Assembly (NCBI GenBank): GCA_050084985.1 | Contig: JBITNC010000001.1 | Coordinates: forward strand, 103,478,001 to 103,542,000 | Length of the DNA: 64,000 bases | Reading direction: 5' to 3' | Source: Nageia nagi | Lineage: Eukaryota > Pinophyta | Shown here: positions 23,753-35,689 of the stretch, piece by piece | Layout: each line of letters starts with the position of its first letter | Position numbering within the stretch: position 1 is the stretch's first letter | Notes under the pieces: generated by a model | What the model saw: the letters and a program-made list of their open reading frames with translations, nothing else | Databases searched by the model: none | Told to the model about the DNA's origin: nothing | Position numbers and translations under genes: made by a program

Positions 23753-24680
23753 CATGAGGTACAAAAGATAATTTTCTTGATGTTACCTCATAAAGGATTC
23801 TAAACATAGGTATTTCATTTGGATTTTCAAGTGTGAGCATTTCAAGTGTTTTTATATTTTTATCACAATCTTAAGCTAAATTTATGCAAGGAAGAGCTTT
23901 AGGAATTCATTTTGTCATTTCATTTTTTTTTTGAAGTTGTTTATTATTTTGGGAAAAAGAATAAAGAATATATGTATGAGATTGCTTAAATGGAGGTATC
24001 AAATTCATTTTTTCCTTTGGGGTTTTGTAATATTTTTTTTTATTTTTAATGATTTTTTTATAATTTTTTAGATCATTAGCAATCTGGTACTAGTCATCGA
24101 TGATACTTACGGATTGCTAGTGCTCGACTATGAATCATTAACATTCAATTATGTGAGGGTTTAACAAGAAAAATGTTTATTGTTATTTTCTTATTTACTT
24201 TTTATTGATTGGTCAAAGCCCTTTGACTTACCTACCCCACCTTTTCAATGTTTAACCCTACACTTATCATTATTACCATAGTTGGGAGTTAGGATGCTAC
24301 CACAAAGATGCTAGATGTGATGCAAGAGGCCCATGAGGGAAGATGTAGGATTTTAATACCCTATTTTTACTTTTTTGGCTTATTGAATCATTTTTACTTT
24401 GTATTTGGAAAAATAGAAATCATAGAGTAGTTAGAAATATATTGTAAATGTCTTTTAATTGCTTAGAATCTTAGTTTAGGTTGTATTTTTAACATGTGAA
24501 AATTTTGAAACCCCAACTGTAGTCATTGGCCAGATCCAAAGGGTTTTAGGGTCATTGATATTCAAGTATCAAATGTTGGCGATCCTAGACCTTGATCACC
24601 CGATCATCGACATATGTAAATTAATTTTTAATAATAATAATAATAATATTTTTTTAACTTAGCTTATTATTAATTGCTAT
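23050..24680. other. 3' untranslated part of element C, no gene seen
   Basis: AT-rich and non-coding apart from the microsatellite at 23,645-23,750. GATCATTAG- and GATTGCTAG-like words (24,062-24,140) echo similar words in the LTR and in the 5' leader (49,750-49,880). A pyrimidine-rich run ending in TTAG at about 24,648-24,662 could be a splice acceptor before the PMD ORF, but this is speculative. Confidence 0.5.
23645..23750. repeat. Compound microsatellite (TACA)n(TA)n
   Basis: About 11 TACA units (23,645-23,690) pass directly into about 30 TA units (to 23,750). The frames read through it on both strands are artefacts of the repeat. Confidence 0.97.
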
Positions 24681-24683
24681 TAG

Positions 24684-26680
24684 GTTCATGACATATTTGA
24701 ACATAAAGGGAGATATCCTTGCATACTTTAGAATGGATGTGTTCTACTAACTACCATAGATCAAACTTTTATTCATGCTATTGGATTTGGACCTTGGCCC
24801 CACATGGGCCATATTCATTGGAACTATCCACTATTGGTAGCCCTACTAGAGATATGGTATTCCTCTATTGGCACCTTCCATCTTCCTATAGGGGAGATGA
24901 CTATTATTGTAGAGGAAATCCATCGCTTATATCATCTACCTATTCAAGGTTGGTGGATTCAACATGTGCTAGACCAAGATTCAGTGCATCTTGATATTGC
25001 AGCAGTTTATAGGGTGGGTGTAGTTGATGGAGTCATAGATGAGATGTTCTTTGGGGGTCTTCCATACTTTCGGTATTGGAAGAACAATTAGTAGGGTTTT
25101 CTTATGGCATCTTATTTTATGGGGCTCATCCAATGTTATGCTCTCCTAGATACGGGTAGTGGGAGGTTTCCCTAGTCCTTATTGCACATAGTGGCTAATA
25201 TGTTGTAGCAAGGGATAATATATGCTTATGCTACCACATTGTTACCCTAGATCTATTAGGAACTATTATTTTATTATTTAGGCCATAGAACCTCATTATC
25301 AATCACTATTACTCTTCAGGCATGGGCCTATGAGCATATCCACATAGCTAATCCTTTGGGACTTCTAGTGCCTAGTTTTGAGACCCATACAACTTATCTC
25401 ATCAACATCATGCATTGATGAGAGGAATTTAATACTTCCCCTTTAGATGGCATTCAATGAGATGTTGCCTATTATTAGAGGATGATCACTCACCTTATTA
25501 TGGATTAGGTGAGGTTTTCATTCTACCATGGTTACCCAACTTGGGATGAGCTTGCAGCATATTTGATAGGTATTAGGAAGGCTCATGTTCTTAGTGGATA
25601 TTGGATTGAGTTTTTAGAGTACTTATACTTTGAGTATGTGCACCATTAGTTTGATTTGGTGCAAGATATTCCATTAGAACCTTTACATTTTTTGAAAGAG
25701 GGTAAGCTTCCAGTTTAGGGGATTCAACCCTTAGGTTATGTAAAGCCAAATCTCACATAGGAGGAGCCCCTGTTAGAGGACATAGGTGCCAATGATGTGG
25801 GCATTACTGAGGCTTTCAATTCTTGGTGGTAGATAGAGATAGAGGTTAAGGATAGTGATGTGCCAAGGTGTAGAGTATGCCAACAAGTAATTAAGCCTAA
25901 GATGACCATTAAGGTTGGAGAGGAGGTTAAGGAGTAGGTAGTTGAGGAGCCAATGGTCAAGGAGGGAGCTAAGGAGTAGGGGGATGAGGAGCAAGTGATG
26001 GATGAGCCAAAGCACATAGCCACTTAGGGTAGGGAGACTAAGGTATGTAATTCTACTAGAGGTGCAAGAGGAGGTGGAGCTCCTCCTCCATAGGTTCCTA
26101 GCATTGATGCACTCTTGGGAGATATATATGAGTTGATATACTATTTTTCTCAACTTAGTGCTCGTATGTATCGATATTGAGCTAAGAGAGATAGATATCA
26201 TCGAGAGAGGGATGAGGCTTGAGCCTCTTCACAAGCTAGAGGAGTTAGTACATCTATAGGGGAGCTAGTCATCCATCAATATTTATCTAGGGGATTTTTT
26301 AGTAGAGGGGTTACTACTCTATTATTCACACATGGTTGATAGGGTTACCTCCATATGTTCCAGGCATGCTATATCTAGTTCCTCCTATCACATATGTCCC
26401 CATGATGTCTCAATTTATTAAGCACATAGCAGAGCCTAGTAGATTGCTAGTACTCAAGGTAGGGTTATTAAACCTATCACATATCATAACCATAGCAAGA
26501 TAGGAGGGGTTTCTACATAGTACCTAGTGGGATCTTTCAAGATTCATAGAGCAACTAAATCTCCAAGTCCTATAGGTTTAGTGGGCACTATTCACCCCAA
26601 ACAAAGTAGAGATAGGAATCCTACAGATGGTGGAGAGGATAGCTATTAAGGTCATTTTAGTGATATGGTTACTTACTTTA
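24684..26680 (+). pseudogene. Plant mobile domain (PMD, aminotransferase-like) ORF, antisense inside element C
   Basis: The frame runs without a frameshift from 24,684 to about 26,300. FGPWPHMGHIHWNYPLLVAL, then FHLPIGEMTI and RLYHLPIQGWW (24,783-24,960), match the start of the plant mobile domain, found in MAIN/MAIL-type proteins and in transposons; further parts (HGYPTWDELAAYLIG near 25,530) and an acidic Glu/Lys/Val-rich tail with RGARGGG (26,060) follow. From 25,080 to 26,235 the frame holds 16 TAG, 5 TGA and no TAA stops; many TAGs stand where Gln fits. A frame change near 26,335 precedes the tail, which ends around 26,680. The ORF is opposite in strand to the element's own genes. The upstream start is not certain; a TAG at 24,729 precedes the ATG at 24,804. 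It could be a captured gene, an element-encoded antisense ORF, or part of an unseen nested insertion. Confidence 0.75.
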
Positions 26681-29589
26681 GATTTATGGGTCTTATTATA
26701 TTATATTATTTATTTTTTGAGATCATGGAGAGTATGACCATCTCATATGTTCAGACTTGTTATTTATAGGCCTATTATTTGATGACCTTATCTATTCTTT
26801 TGATCGTGGTAGTTATGATTGATGGTTAATTTTTCTAAATGGGTGGTGGATGGTTTATGTGATAAAATTTTGGTTATATTTTATGATATATATGATGATA
26901 GCCTAGACTTTTATATGCATGTTTTAGTATCATATTGATGTATGCTTATGTTTTTCATGTCTTTTAGATGTATGTGTTAAAATAGAAATGCATAAAATTT
27001 TACTTTTTATGTTTTTATTTAGTTTTAATACCTTATTTATGATATGCTTAATAATTTCAAAGTGATATTTATGTTTATATAGGATTGATATGTTTGTAGA
27101 ATAAGATTTGATTTGTAAGAGAACGGAATCAAATGCATCATTTTTTATTTTCTTGGCTACTTTTTTACATGGTTTTGAACATAATATACTAGTATAAACA
27201 TATGTGATATAATTAATAATGAGAATGTATGGATGTAAAACACATACAAAATTTATGACACTTTTTGGATGTATGGATGTCATAATTGATTCACATAGAT
27301 GTACATGTACAAATGAATGTAAAATGTATGAAACTTAAATGAGCTAAGATTTTTATGAATGATATAATAACTTAGACATCAATATTAATGCTTTGGAAAC
27401 TTATCAAGCTTTTATAATAATAATAATTATGGTATGGAATGAATGAATACATAAATAAAGAAGTGTAATAAATAACATCTTCAATACATAGTTTCGTTAA
27501 TTGATTTTCTGCTTTGGTCTCATCTACTAAGGATGATATAAAACAAGATCATGATATACTTAAATTTACCATAAGCTTATGTGTGTGCAATGATGTTTAT
27601 TTCCTTCTCTAAACATTCACAAACTAAATACCGTAGGATTACAAATTATGAGATGTGATTTTTTATTTTTTTGTAAGGTATGGTTCATTACCAAAAAGCA
27701 TCCATAGCCTTGGTGAAGATTAAACCCTTCACCCCATTACAACCTTGCTTTATTACTATTCAGACATCTATATCCCCAATAGAGGATACTACAATGGCCC
27801 AAGAATTCTACATTTTTTCTCTTTGTTTTCTTTACTGTTTTTCTTCTTTATTTTTTTTAATCCTAGCTCTTGGGTTCAAGATGAAGCAAAAAGTAGGAAA
27901 AACCATACTCAAATTTATTCTCAAGAAATATCCAATTCTTGATTTTTTCAAGTTTTTGATATGAGAAGTATATGAATTTATTAGTGCATAGCCATATATC
28001 ATATTTATGTCCTTTTATCATCCTAAGTTTTTGAAATCTCAATATAAAATGTTTCAACTATAAGCAAATATGAATACAGTATTTATTTCCTACCTCTTTA
28101 TTTGTAAATACAACTATATACCTAAATGAATATTATGTGGATGTATGTATGATGTGTGGATACATATAACTTGATTAGTTGCCTTATAAGGATTGATATC
28201 TAATAATTAGGACATTAAAGGTAAAGGATTAAACATTTATGAACAAAGTGGAATGATATGAACACATGGGTATTGCACCTAGTAGCCAAGATGTTTTAGA
28301 AGTATATCTTGTGAGTATATATACATATATGTACATGTATACATTTTATTTTAATTTTTTATGGTTTTTATTTTTTTTATGAATTTTTTAAATTTTTTAA
28401 TGTTTTGGTATTTTTTGATGATGATGATTGTTTTTTTAAATGTTTCTTAAATGAATAAAAATTTGTATCAAATCATCATGAGTGAAAGGATGGAAATGAT
28501 AGTAGGTATGAATGGCATGATCAAGGACCCATTTTGTAGAACCATGGGTGATAGACATTGACAACATAAAATCCTAAAACCAAAGGTTTATAAACAATAG
28601 ATAGGCTATGGTGACATCATCAAAAATATCTTTAGGGTGCAGAAGATGTGGCCTATAGGACTTAAAATCTAACCACCAAGGGGGTAACAAGAGTGTTAAT
28701 CATAATTATCCATATAAAATTAGGTTTGGAGAACATGTTGATAAGATTTTGGAGGAACTATTCATAAGGTATATCATAGATTATATAGGTTCCTTAACAA
28801 GGTTAGTGGTCAATAAACATATTTATTTGATGAGAGTTTTTGAGGGTATCATAGGCTCTATCAAACTTTTCTAAGGTGGTGGTTAAGGTGGCCATGGATA
28901 GAATTTGATGCTATATACTCTTAGACAATTGATGAAAATGGTTCTGATCTAACTCTAGATGTTGAACATGATCTCCTAGAGGCTCATTGGGAAATGTACA
29001 AGGTGACCAAGAAATGCAAAGGGATGTCAGTTCCCATGGGATAGGAGAATCATAATGTGAATACCCTTCCCATTGTTTGGTGGGAGGATGAATGCAATAT
29101 GGATGAATCATGATGCTAGCCACAATCAACTGCCTACAATATCATATGTAAGCATTTTTTAGAATTTATATAAAGTTTTTTAAAGATAGATATATACACA
29201 TACATATTTATTTATGCAAGAATGCCTTTAATTAATAATAATTTTTTGAATTATTTACATGTGTTTATAATGATTGTAATTTTTATTTATTTTATTATTA
29301 CAATTTTTAAGGAGAAAAAACTTTTTACAACTCCCCAATGATAATGTTTCCCTTATTTTTTATTGATAAATGAACCTTTATAACCCAAGAAATAAAAGTA
29401 TAGAGATCAAATTGAGAAACAAGCAGGTCTTAGTCCTAGGATGGATGGTTGATAATAGATCACATACAAAATAGGTGGCAAGATTGGTGGATGACACTTG
29501 AATTTATTAATGACACATTTTGGCTAGGATGATAATGTCGATGCCTCACCGTTCTCAATAAGTGGAAGGTGAGATGGAATCCCTAAGGA
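26681..29589. other. Long stretch of element C without recognised gene
   Basis: AT-rich DNA with only weak signs. On the plus strand 28,920-29,113 has an open, acidic piece (DLTLDVEHDLLEAHW, then LPIVWWEDECN) that looks coding-like but matches nothing I know. A 94-codon plus frame (27,680-27,964) has one hydrophobic run and no family resemblance; the minus frame at 27,283-26,930 looks like chance. Confidence 0.4.
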
Positions 29590-30300
29590 TTATGGAATAT
29601 GAGGGGGCATTAATGATGCAAGGGGGATCATGCTCTTTATGATATATTGGACATGCTCATTTTTCATTGGTTTAATTAAAACCTTATATTTTCTTTGGTT
29701 AAAGTGTTCAAAGGTTCTTTGAAACCTTGGTTTTACATTGGTTGGATTATTTACACAATAATGTTTCCTGAATAATGAACTATAATCATATATGATTTCA
29801 TTATGTAAAATTGAATAGGTATTATAGTCCAATACCAAGTCATAAATAACTTTAGTTATAGAGAGTGATCTCCTATAATGTTAAAGAGTTATATGATCAA
29901 CATAATTTAGCAAAATTTTGGGTCTCCCATAAGGCCAATGCAAGCATAATAGATGGATCGAATTGGTCAAGGATTCAATTTCCATCCACATATCCTTTTC
30001 TTCTAACTCAATGATTTCCTTAAGACTATTGAATTTTAAGTCCCATGCATTAGTTCCTCATTTATTATAAAAATTTATGGCTATAACTTCTTGAATTTCT
30101 TTTGGTAAAGTGAATAAATAGGCTATCTCATTGTAAGGACACTTTCTTAATGCTTGCATGTATCAATCTTCGAGGTATCTATCACCAAAAACATAACTTG
30201 TAGGATTAAATTATAGATATTTGTCGAATGCCTCTTTGATTATCAATCAAGTGGATGCTTTTGCCCTTTTTGGATGTTATTTTCTATTTAAAATACATTA
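29590..30300 (-). pseudogene. Extra sense ORF downstream of integrase in element C
   Basis: The frame reads ALRKCPYNEIAYLFTLPKEI, then AWDLKFNSLKEIIELEEKDM and, after further stops, an 82-codon open piece (29,838-29,590) with NNPTNVKPRFQRTFEHF. It starts about 100 bases after the end of pol and lies on the same strand. I recognise no family and no catalytic motif. Its position matches the extra 3' ORFs of elements A and B, but no sequence likeness is evident. It could also be a diverged part of another inserted gene. Confidence 0.45.
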
Positions 30301-30394
30301 AATATGTATAAATCTTAAGAAATACACTTTTGTTAAGTTTTAACTAAAAAGGCTTATTTACAATATATACAATTTCTAATTAAAAAAGTTTATT

Positions 30395-31480
30395 AACTAT
30401 AGAAAGGATGAAGGTGCATGATATTTATAGGCTCACACTCTTTTTTACTTTCCATATCAACTAAATGATAAGCTCCAAATCCAAATTTTCTTTTAATCAC
30501 GTAAGAACCTAACCAGTTAGGAGCAAACTTGTCATGAAGTTATCATTCCATTCGAGAAGTGTGCTAGTTTTTTTAAAACCAAATCTCCTATGTTAAATTC
30601 ATGAATTTTTATCTTTTTATCAAAATTACTTTTAATATGATTTTTATAAGTGCATAAATGTTCTAAATCATTAACCCTTATTTCACCTAGAAGTAACAAT
30701 TGACTTAATCTTGTTTGATAAACTCTTTGATCTATGATGTAATCTTGTAAAGCAATCTAAAGAGAAAGAATTTCTATTTCCAAAGGTAATACTACTTTTG
30801 GACCATAAAGTAAAGAAAATAGGGTTACCCCTATAGGAGTTCAAATACTAGTTCAATAAGCCCATAATGCATGTGGAATTTTTGCATGCCAATCTCAATG
30901 GGAATCATCAACAATTTTTAATAAAATACTATGAATAGTTTTGTTCGTAGCTTTAGCTTGACCATTCCCTTGAGGGTAGTAAGGGGTTGAGAAACTTAAT
31001 TGAATATGATATCCTTGACATAAAGCTTGAACTTCCTTGTTTTTGAAGTTTTCCCACTGTCAATGATAATTTGAGCTAAGATTCCAAAATGACATATAAT
31101 GTGGTTTTGTATGAATTTTGCTATCTTTAGTCCTTTTGTCAAAATCATGGGAATGGCTTCTACCCATTTTGTAAAATATTCCATAGCATTTATAATAAAC
31201 TTATGATCTCCTAAAAAAATAGGAGATATTTGACCTATTAAATATAATGCCCATTTTGAGAATGGCCATAATGATTGCATAGGTTGTAATGTATGTGAAG
31301 GTTGATTAAATAGGTTGGCATGATGTTGATATTTAACACACTTTGTAACATATTCTATACAATCATGTTTTTTAGTGGGACAATAATATCCCATACACAT
31401 TAATCATTTTGCAATTATGGAACCACTAAAATATCCTCTGCAAATTCCATCATGTGCACATGAAATAAAAATTTATGAAT
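30395..31480 (-). pseudogene. Integrase of element C
   Basis: The 134-codon open part (31,400-30,996) holds a Cys motif (CIEYVTKCVKYQHH) and the first catalytic region (FSKWALYLIGQI, then YFTKWVEAIP); the usual Asp of WGLDL reads as Tyr-Leu here. FGILAQIIIDSG carries the second Asp. The tail, FAPNWLGSYVIKRKFGFGAY and LVDMESK, is typical of Tat Pol and ends near 30,395. It would join element cDNA to the target DNA. Broken by a frameshift near 31,030 and several stops. Confidence 0.8.
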
Positions 31481-31869
31481 CAACCAATTCTAAACATCTG
31501 AGCAATATTCTATCAAAACCCCTATGGTATAAGACATCTCCTATCATGCAAAAGTGAAAAGATTTTATATTTAATGCTTTCCTAGATGATTTTGTTAAGT
31601 GTTTATGTAATACCCCATCTCTTAAGAATTTGAACAATTGTGTATGCCACAAATTTTTGATTCTATTAAGGATTGAATGATTTGAATAATTTCAATAGGA
31701 ATCATTATTTAATTAGGGTTTGTGGGCATCAACAATTTGATGGAAGCCATATCATCAACAAACCTATTAGTTGATCATGGTGTTGCTTCTAAATCATATT
31801 TTTTAAAATATAATAAGATATTTTTACTAATCTTTTATATTTTTGTAGCAAAAGTTCCTTACACTAGAA

Positions 31870-32110
31870 GATTTATTTAAATTGATTTATGATTAATAAT
31901 GAATCACCAATGAATTTAACCTTTTTAAATTTTAATTTTGTAGTGATGTTAATAGCTAAGATTAAAGCTTCATACTTGACATTATTTTATGTACAAGGAA
32001 AGTTAAATTTAAATGAATAAGGTGTAGGAACCCCTTGGGTAATAACTAATACAAAACTTGCACCCCTGCTTTATTCACATATTGATCCATCAAAATATAT
32101 TACCATATCT
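31870..32110 (-). pseudogene. Second (archaeal-type) RNase H of element C
   Basis: Minus-strand translation gives IYFDGS (first Asp, about 32,085), SFVLVITQGVPTPYSFKFNF, NNVKYEALILAI with the Glu, and KFIGDSLLIINQ with the Asp (about 31,900). This is the extra RNase H of Tat elements, lying between the RT-linked RNase H and the integrase, the usual place. Stop codons and a small frame change break it. Confidence 0.8.
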
Positions 32111-32249
32111 CAATCTTCTTTAGATTCTATAGGAATTTCCATCTCATCTAATTGAAATACATGTTCATTTGGTAATTCTATAATAAGTGGATTATCATTA
32201 GATAATGGTGCTTAAATGAGATAATTTGCTATAAGCTATCCTTTGATTA

Positions 32250-33663
32250 ATTTTTGACTTATGAAAAATAAGTCATTCTATTTAATGCATAATCCATTTA
32301 GATGTCCTTGCATTTTGATAAGTTTTATTCATTATATATTTCAAAGGATTTGCTTTAGCAATCACATACGTGGTATGGTTTAGCATGTAATATCTTAACT
32401 TTTTGGTTGCAAATACAACTGCTAAACACAACTTTTCTAAAAATAAGTATCTAATCTCATATCCAACTAAAGTTTGTATAAGATAATATATTTCTTGTTA
32501 TTTACTATTCTCATTCTTTTGACCAAGCATAGTTCCTAAGGTTATTTTTATAGCTAATAAATATAACAGGAATGGTTCTCCAAGCTTATGTGGTACTAAA
32601 ACGAGCAATGAAAGAAGATAGCATTTAATTTCATCAAACTCTTCTTATTGTTCATTGCCCTAGTGTAAGATTATAACCTTCTTCAAAAGTTTGTTAAAAG
32701 GTTTACATTTTTTTGATAACTGATAAATAAAATGTCTTATGGCCTGTAACTTGTAGTTATTTTATATTTGAGGGCAAGACATATTTTTTATTGCTTTTAT
32801 TTTGTTAGGATCTACTTCAATCCCTCACCTAGAAATGATGAAACACAATAATTTCCTTGATGTTACCCCAACAACACATTTCTTTGGGTTCAATTGAATT
32901 TTATGTTCTAATAATTGATCATATATTTTAATGAGCACTTTGGGGCGATCTTCTCATGTTTTTGATTTAGCCATTACATCATCTATATAATCCTCTATGA
33001 TATCATGCACATAATCATGGAAGATGTACATCATGACTCTTTTATATGTAGATTCAATATTTTTAATCCAATAAGCATTACTTTGTAACAAAATATTCTC
33101 CATGGCATTGTAAATGCGATTTTATGTTTGTCTTTTGGTGCTACCTTAATTTGGTTGTATCCTAAAGACCTATCCATGAGTGACAACATTTCATGTCCTA
33201 TGGTAGAATCAACCAAGCTATCTATGTTTGGTAAGAGAAAGTCATCCTTAGGGCATGCTTTGTTTAGGTCTCTAAAATCTATGCATATTCAAATTTTCCA
33301 AATGGATTTCTTAATTGGTACCATATTAAAAATCCAATTAGAATAATCAATTAAGTGAATAAACTTAGCTTCTAAAAGCTTATGCAACTCCTGTTTTACC
33401 ATTAGGGCAATGATGGTATGCATTTTTCATAGCTTTTGTTTCATAGCTTTTGTACCTTCCTTTATACCAAGATTATGCACTACTAAATTAGGATCAAACC
33501 TAGGCATATCAGCATATGACCATGCAAATATTTCTTGATTTTCCTTACATATTATAATAAGCTCTTTTCTCTCATATTCAATAAGGGATTTTTCTAATTG
33601 AATTATTTTAGGGCTACTAGGTTCTTTACTTAAATCAATTTGAATAGTTTTTTCAACTAACAT
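32250..33663 (-). pseudogene. Reverse transcriptase and RNase H of element C
   Basis: The pre-RT part (33,663-33,427) reads EIFAWSYADMPRFDPNLVVH. RT follows with CIDFRDLNKACPKDDF and LPNID, then a 61-codon open piece from 33,216 (GHEMLSLMDRSLGYNQIKVA), the catalytic YIDD at 32,988-32,977, and LNPKKCVVGV. RNase H lies at about 32,580-32,300 (YEIRYLFLEKLCLAVVFATK). These phrases are typical of the Tat clade. The catalytic double Asp is kept. Multiple frame changes and stops make it non-functional. Confidence 0.85.
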
Positions 33664-34959
33664 GTGAGATCTCTATTCTAATTGGTTGGGTATTGGAATC
33701 CAATTATTATTGTTTGCATTATATTATTCATCCTTAGCTTCATACTGATATTCCAAAGGAGTATTAATATTTAAGTTTGCAGTCTATAAGATTGTATCTA
33801 TGTCTTTGAAATCCTAGATTATAGGTTTTTTAGGAATCAATGTAAAATCTATAGTTTCTTTATTTACCAAAAAGTATGAAGAAGAACTACTTGAATTTTC
33901 TGAACCTATTATCTCAAACTCATCAAAATTGTCACTTTCAAACCAATCAAAATTCATTTTGGGCATTATATTATCACATATTTTTGTAGTCTCTACCATA
34001 TTAATTTATATATCAAAAAATAACCCTCCCAAGAATAATGTTTTAGACTCTATTTCATCTTGATTTGTCATCCATTTAGATACTTTAGATAAATTTTCAT
34101 ACATTATGGGCTCTAATTCAAACTCGATTATCTTGAAATTAGATACTCCTTGATTTTTGCTCTTATAACCTAATCTTATCATATCATTGGGTAATTGATA
34201 ATGAATGTTAATGATATATCTAGGTCCTTGTTCATATCATCCTAAACCTTATCTTTTTCAATGACACCTATCAAAGTATCTTTGGACAAATGATCTTACA
34301 TCTGGTGACAAATATTCTAATGAATCACTAAAAATACCTTCATTAGATTGAGGTAGAGGAAGGATCAATGGTTTTATAGGACCTTGATATACAAAAAGTT
34401 TTTGATTAGGTAACTACCCCAGTGGTACTAATTTCCCTACCACACAAGGAGACTCTTTAGGTATTCCTATTTCTTGAGCTGTAGGAATACTAAAAATAAC
34501 ATTGTTAATGACAAACTCTCCTATTATATAATTAGTTAATTTTATAGTCACAATATAAATATAAAATATTTTATTTTTTACTGTACCATCATTATCTAAT
34601 GCATTTATGGGATAAGATGCTTTTGATGATGAAACTTTGTTTACTTCATCTAGCTTTCGTTCTCTTTCTTCTCATGTTTGCTTTTCTAGGATTGTTGGTT
34701 TTATTTTTAGTAATGAATCCCTATTAATATTTGGTTTATGAGATAATTCAAGATTAATGGGATATTTCCCCTTTAAAAAACTTGGAGAAGCAACTTTTTT
34801 ATTGATATCTGCTATTGATATCTTTTTAGGAACCATAGGTAGTGTAAAATAATGAGTAGAGGGAACAATAGTCTCCCTTAAAAGATGCATATGATTCCAA
34901 TGGGAATATGAATTTTAATCACCAAGTATATAGTGTACTATCCAATAATTAATGTATTT
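33664..34959 (-). pseudogene. Linker region between protease and RT of element C
   Basis: Two short open pieces (34,890-34,672 and 33,999-33,814) lie on the same strand as pol. The second is acidic with a run of six Ser. No enzyme motif is seen; such linkers are poorly conserved in Tat elements. Confidence 0.5.
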
Positions 34960-35290
34960 AAAATAATTATGATATGGTGATGGGACACATTACATGTCTC
35001 TAATCCATGGTCTTCCTAAGAGTAAGTTGTATTGTGTTATATCTCCTTCAATAACTTGCAATAATCTTTGTATGATTTTAGATCCCATGGTAATAGGTAG
35101 TGAAATAGATCCCATTGTTAAGCATAAATAATCATTGAAAGCTCTTAATTGTAAGAAATGCACACATATGGTGAAAAAGGAAGATTTAAGTTTCTATAAG
35201 CAGTTGTAGAAATGATATTCATTACAGAACCTTCATCTATTAATATCCTTTTAAAAGCCTTCCCATATATCTTAGCTATAATATGTAATG
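34960..35290 (-). pseudogene. Protease of element C
   Basis: The minus strand reads FKRILIDEGSVMNIIS, where the retropepsin site is usually IDGGSS or IDSGSS, so the catalytic Asp is present and the next residue altered. YNLLLGRPWIRDM follows near 34,990, the conserved C-terminal motif of Tat proteases. It would mature Gag-Pol. Length and order fit, directly downstream of gag. Confidence 0.75.
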
Positions 35291-35689
35291 GGGGATCTTG
35301 ACCTTGCAAATGGTTTAATTACCTAACTTTATGACCATGAAAGAAATAATGGGGTTTTGGCTTATTTTAATATTTCTCACCAAATACACAAAGCTTTCAG
35401 GGTCATTAATATCTAGCTCAATTATTTGCAACAATTGGTTCATAGCTTCTTTATGATCTTTGGATTATTGTAATAACTCAAAAAAGGACATATTCACTTG
35501 TGAGTTTATTAATTGATGTTGCAAATCTCCTTTTACTAAAATCTTAGGAGGTTGAGGTATAGGTATATTTGGTTATATAATACCATCATTTGTTTAATTA
35601 TTAGAAATATCAACTTGCCTTCCTTGCACACTTTGGGCTCTTGTAGTTATGCTTACCATAGCAAAAAAAGTAGAAGAATATTGAAATCA

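Noticed and set aside
23615-23840. Frames of repeated Tyr-Ile or Met-Tyr-Val across the microsatellite
   Set aside because: They are only translations of the (TACA)n(TA)n repeat.
24684-26235. TAG read as Gln (recoded stop) in the PMD frame
   Set aside because: Most TAGs sit where Gln fits, but TGA stops are present too, neighbouring transposon genes have TAA and TAG stops, and CHG decay explains the bias in a plant genome without a new genetic code.
27680-27964. Small membrane protein gene
   Set aside because: One hydrophobic run in an AT-rich, T-rich stretch is easily produced by chance, and nothing around it supports a gene.
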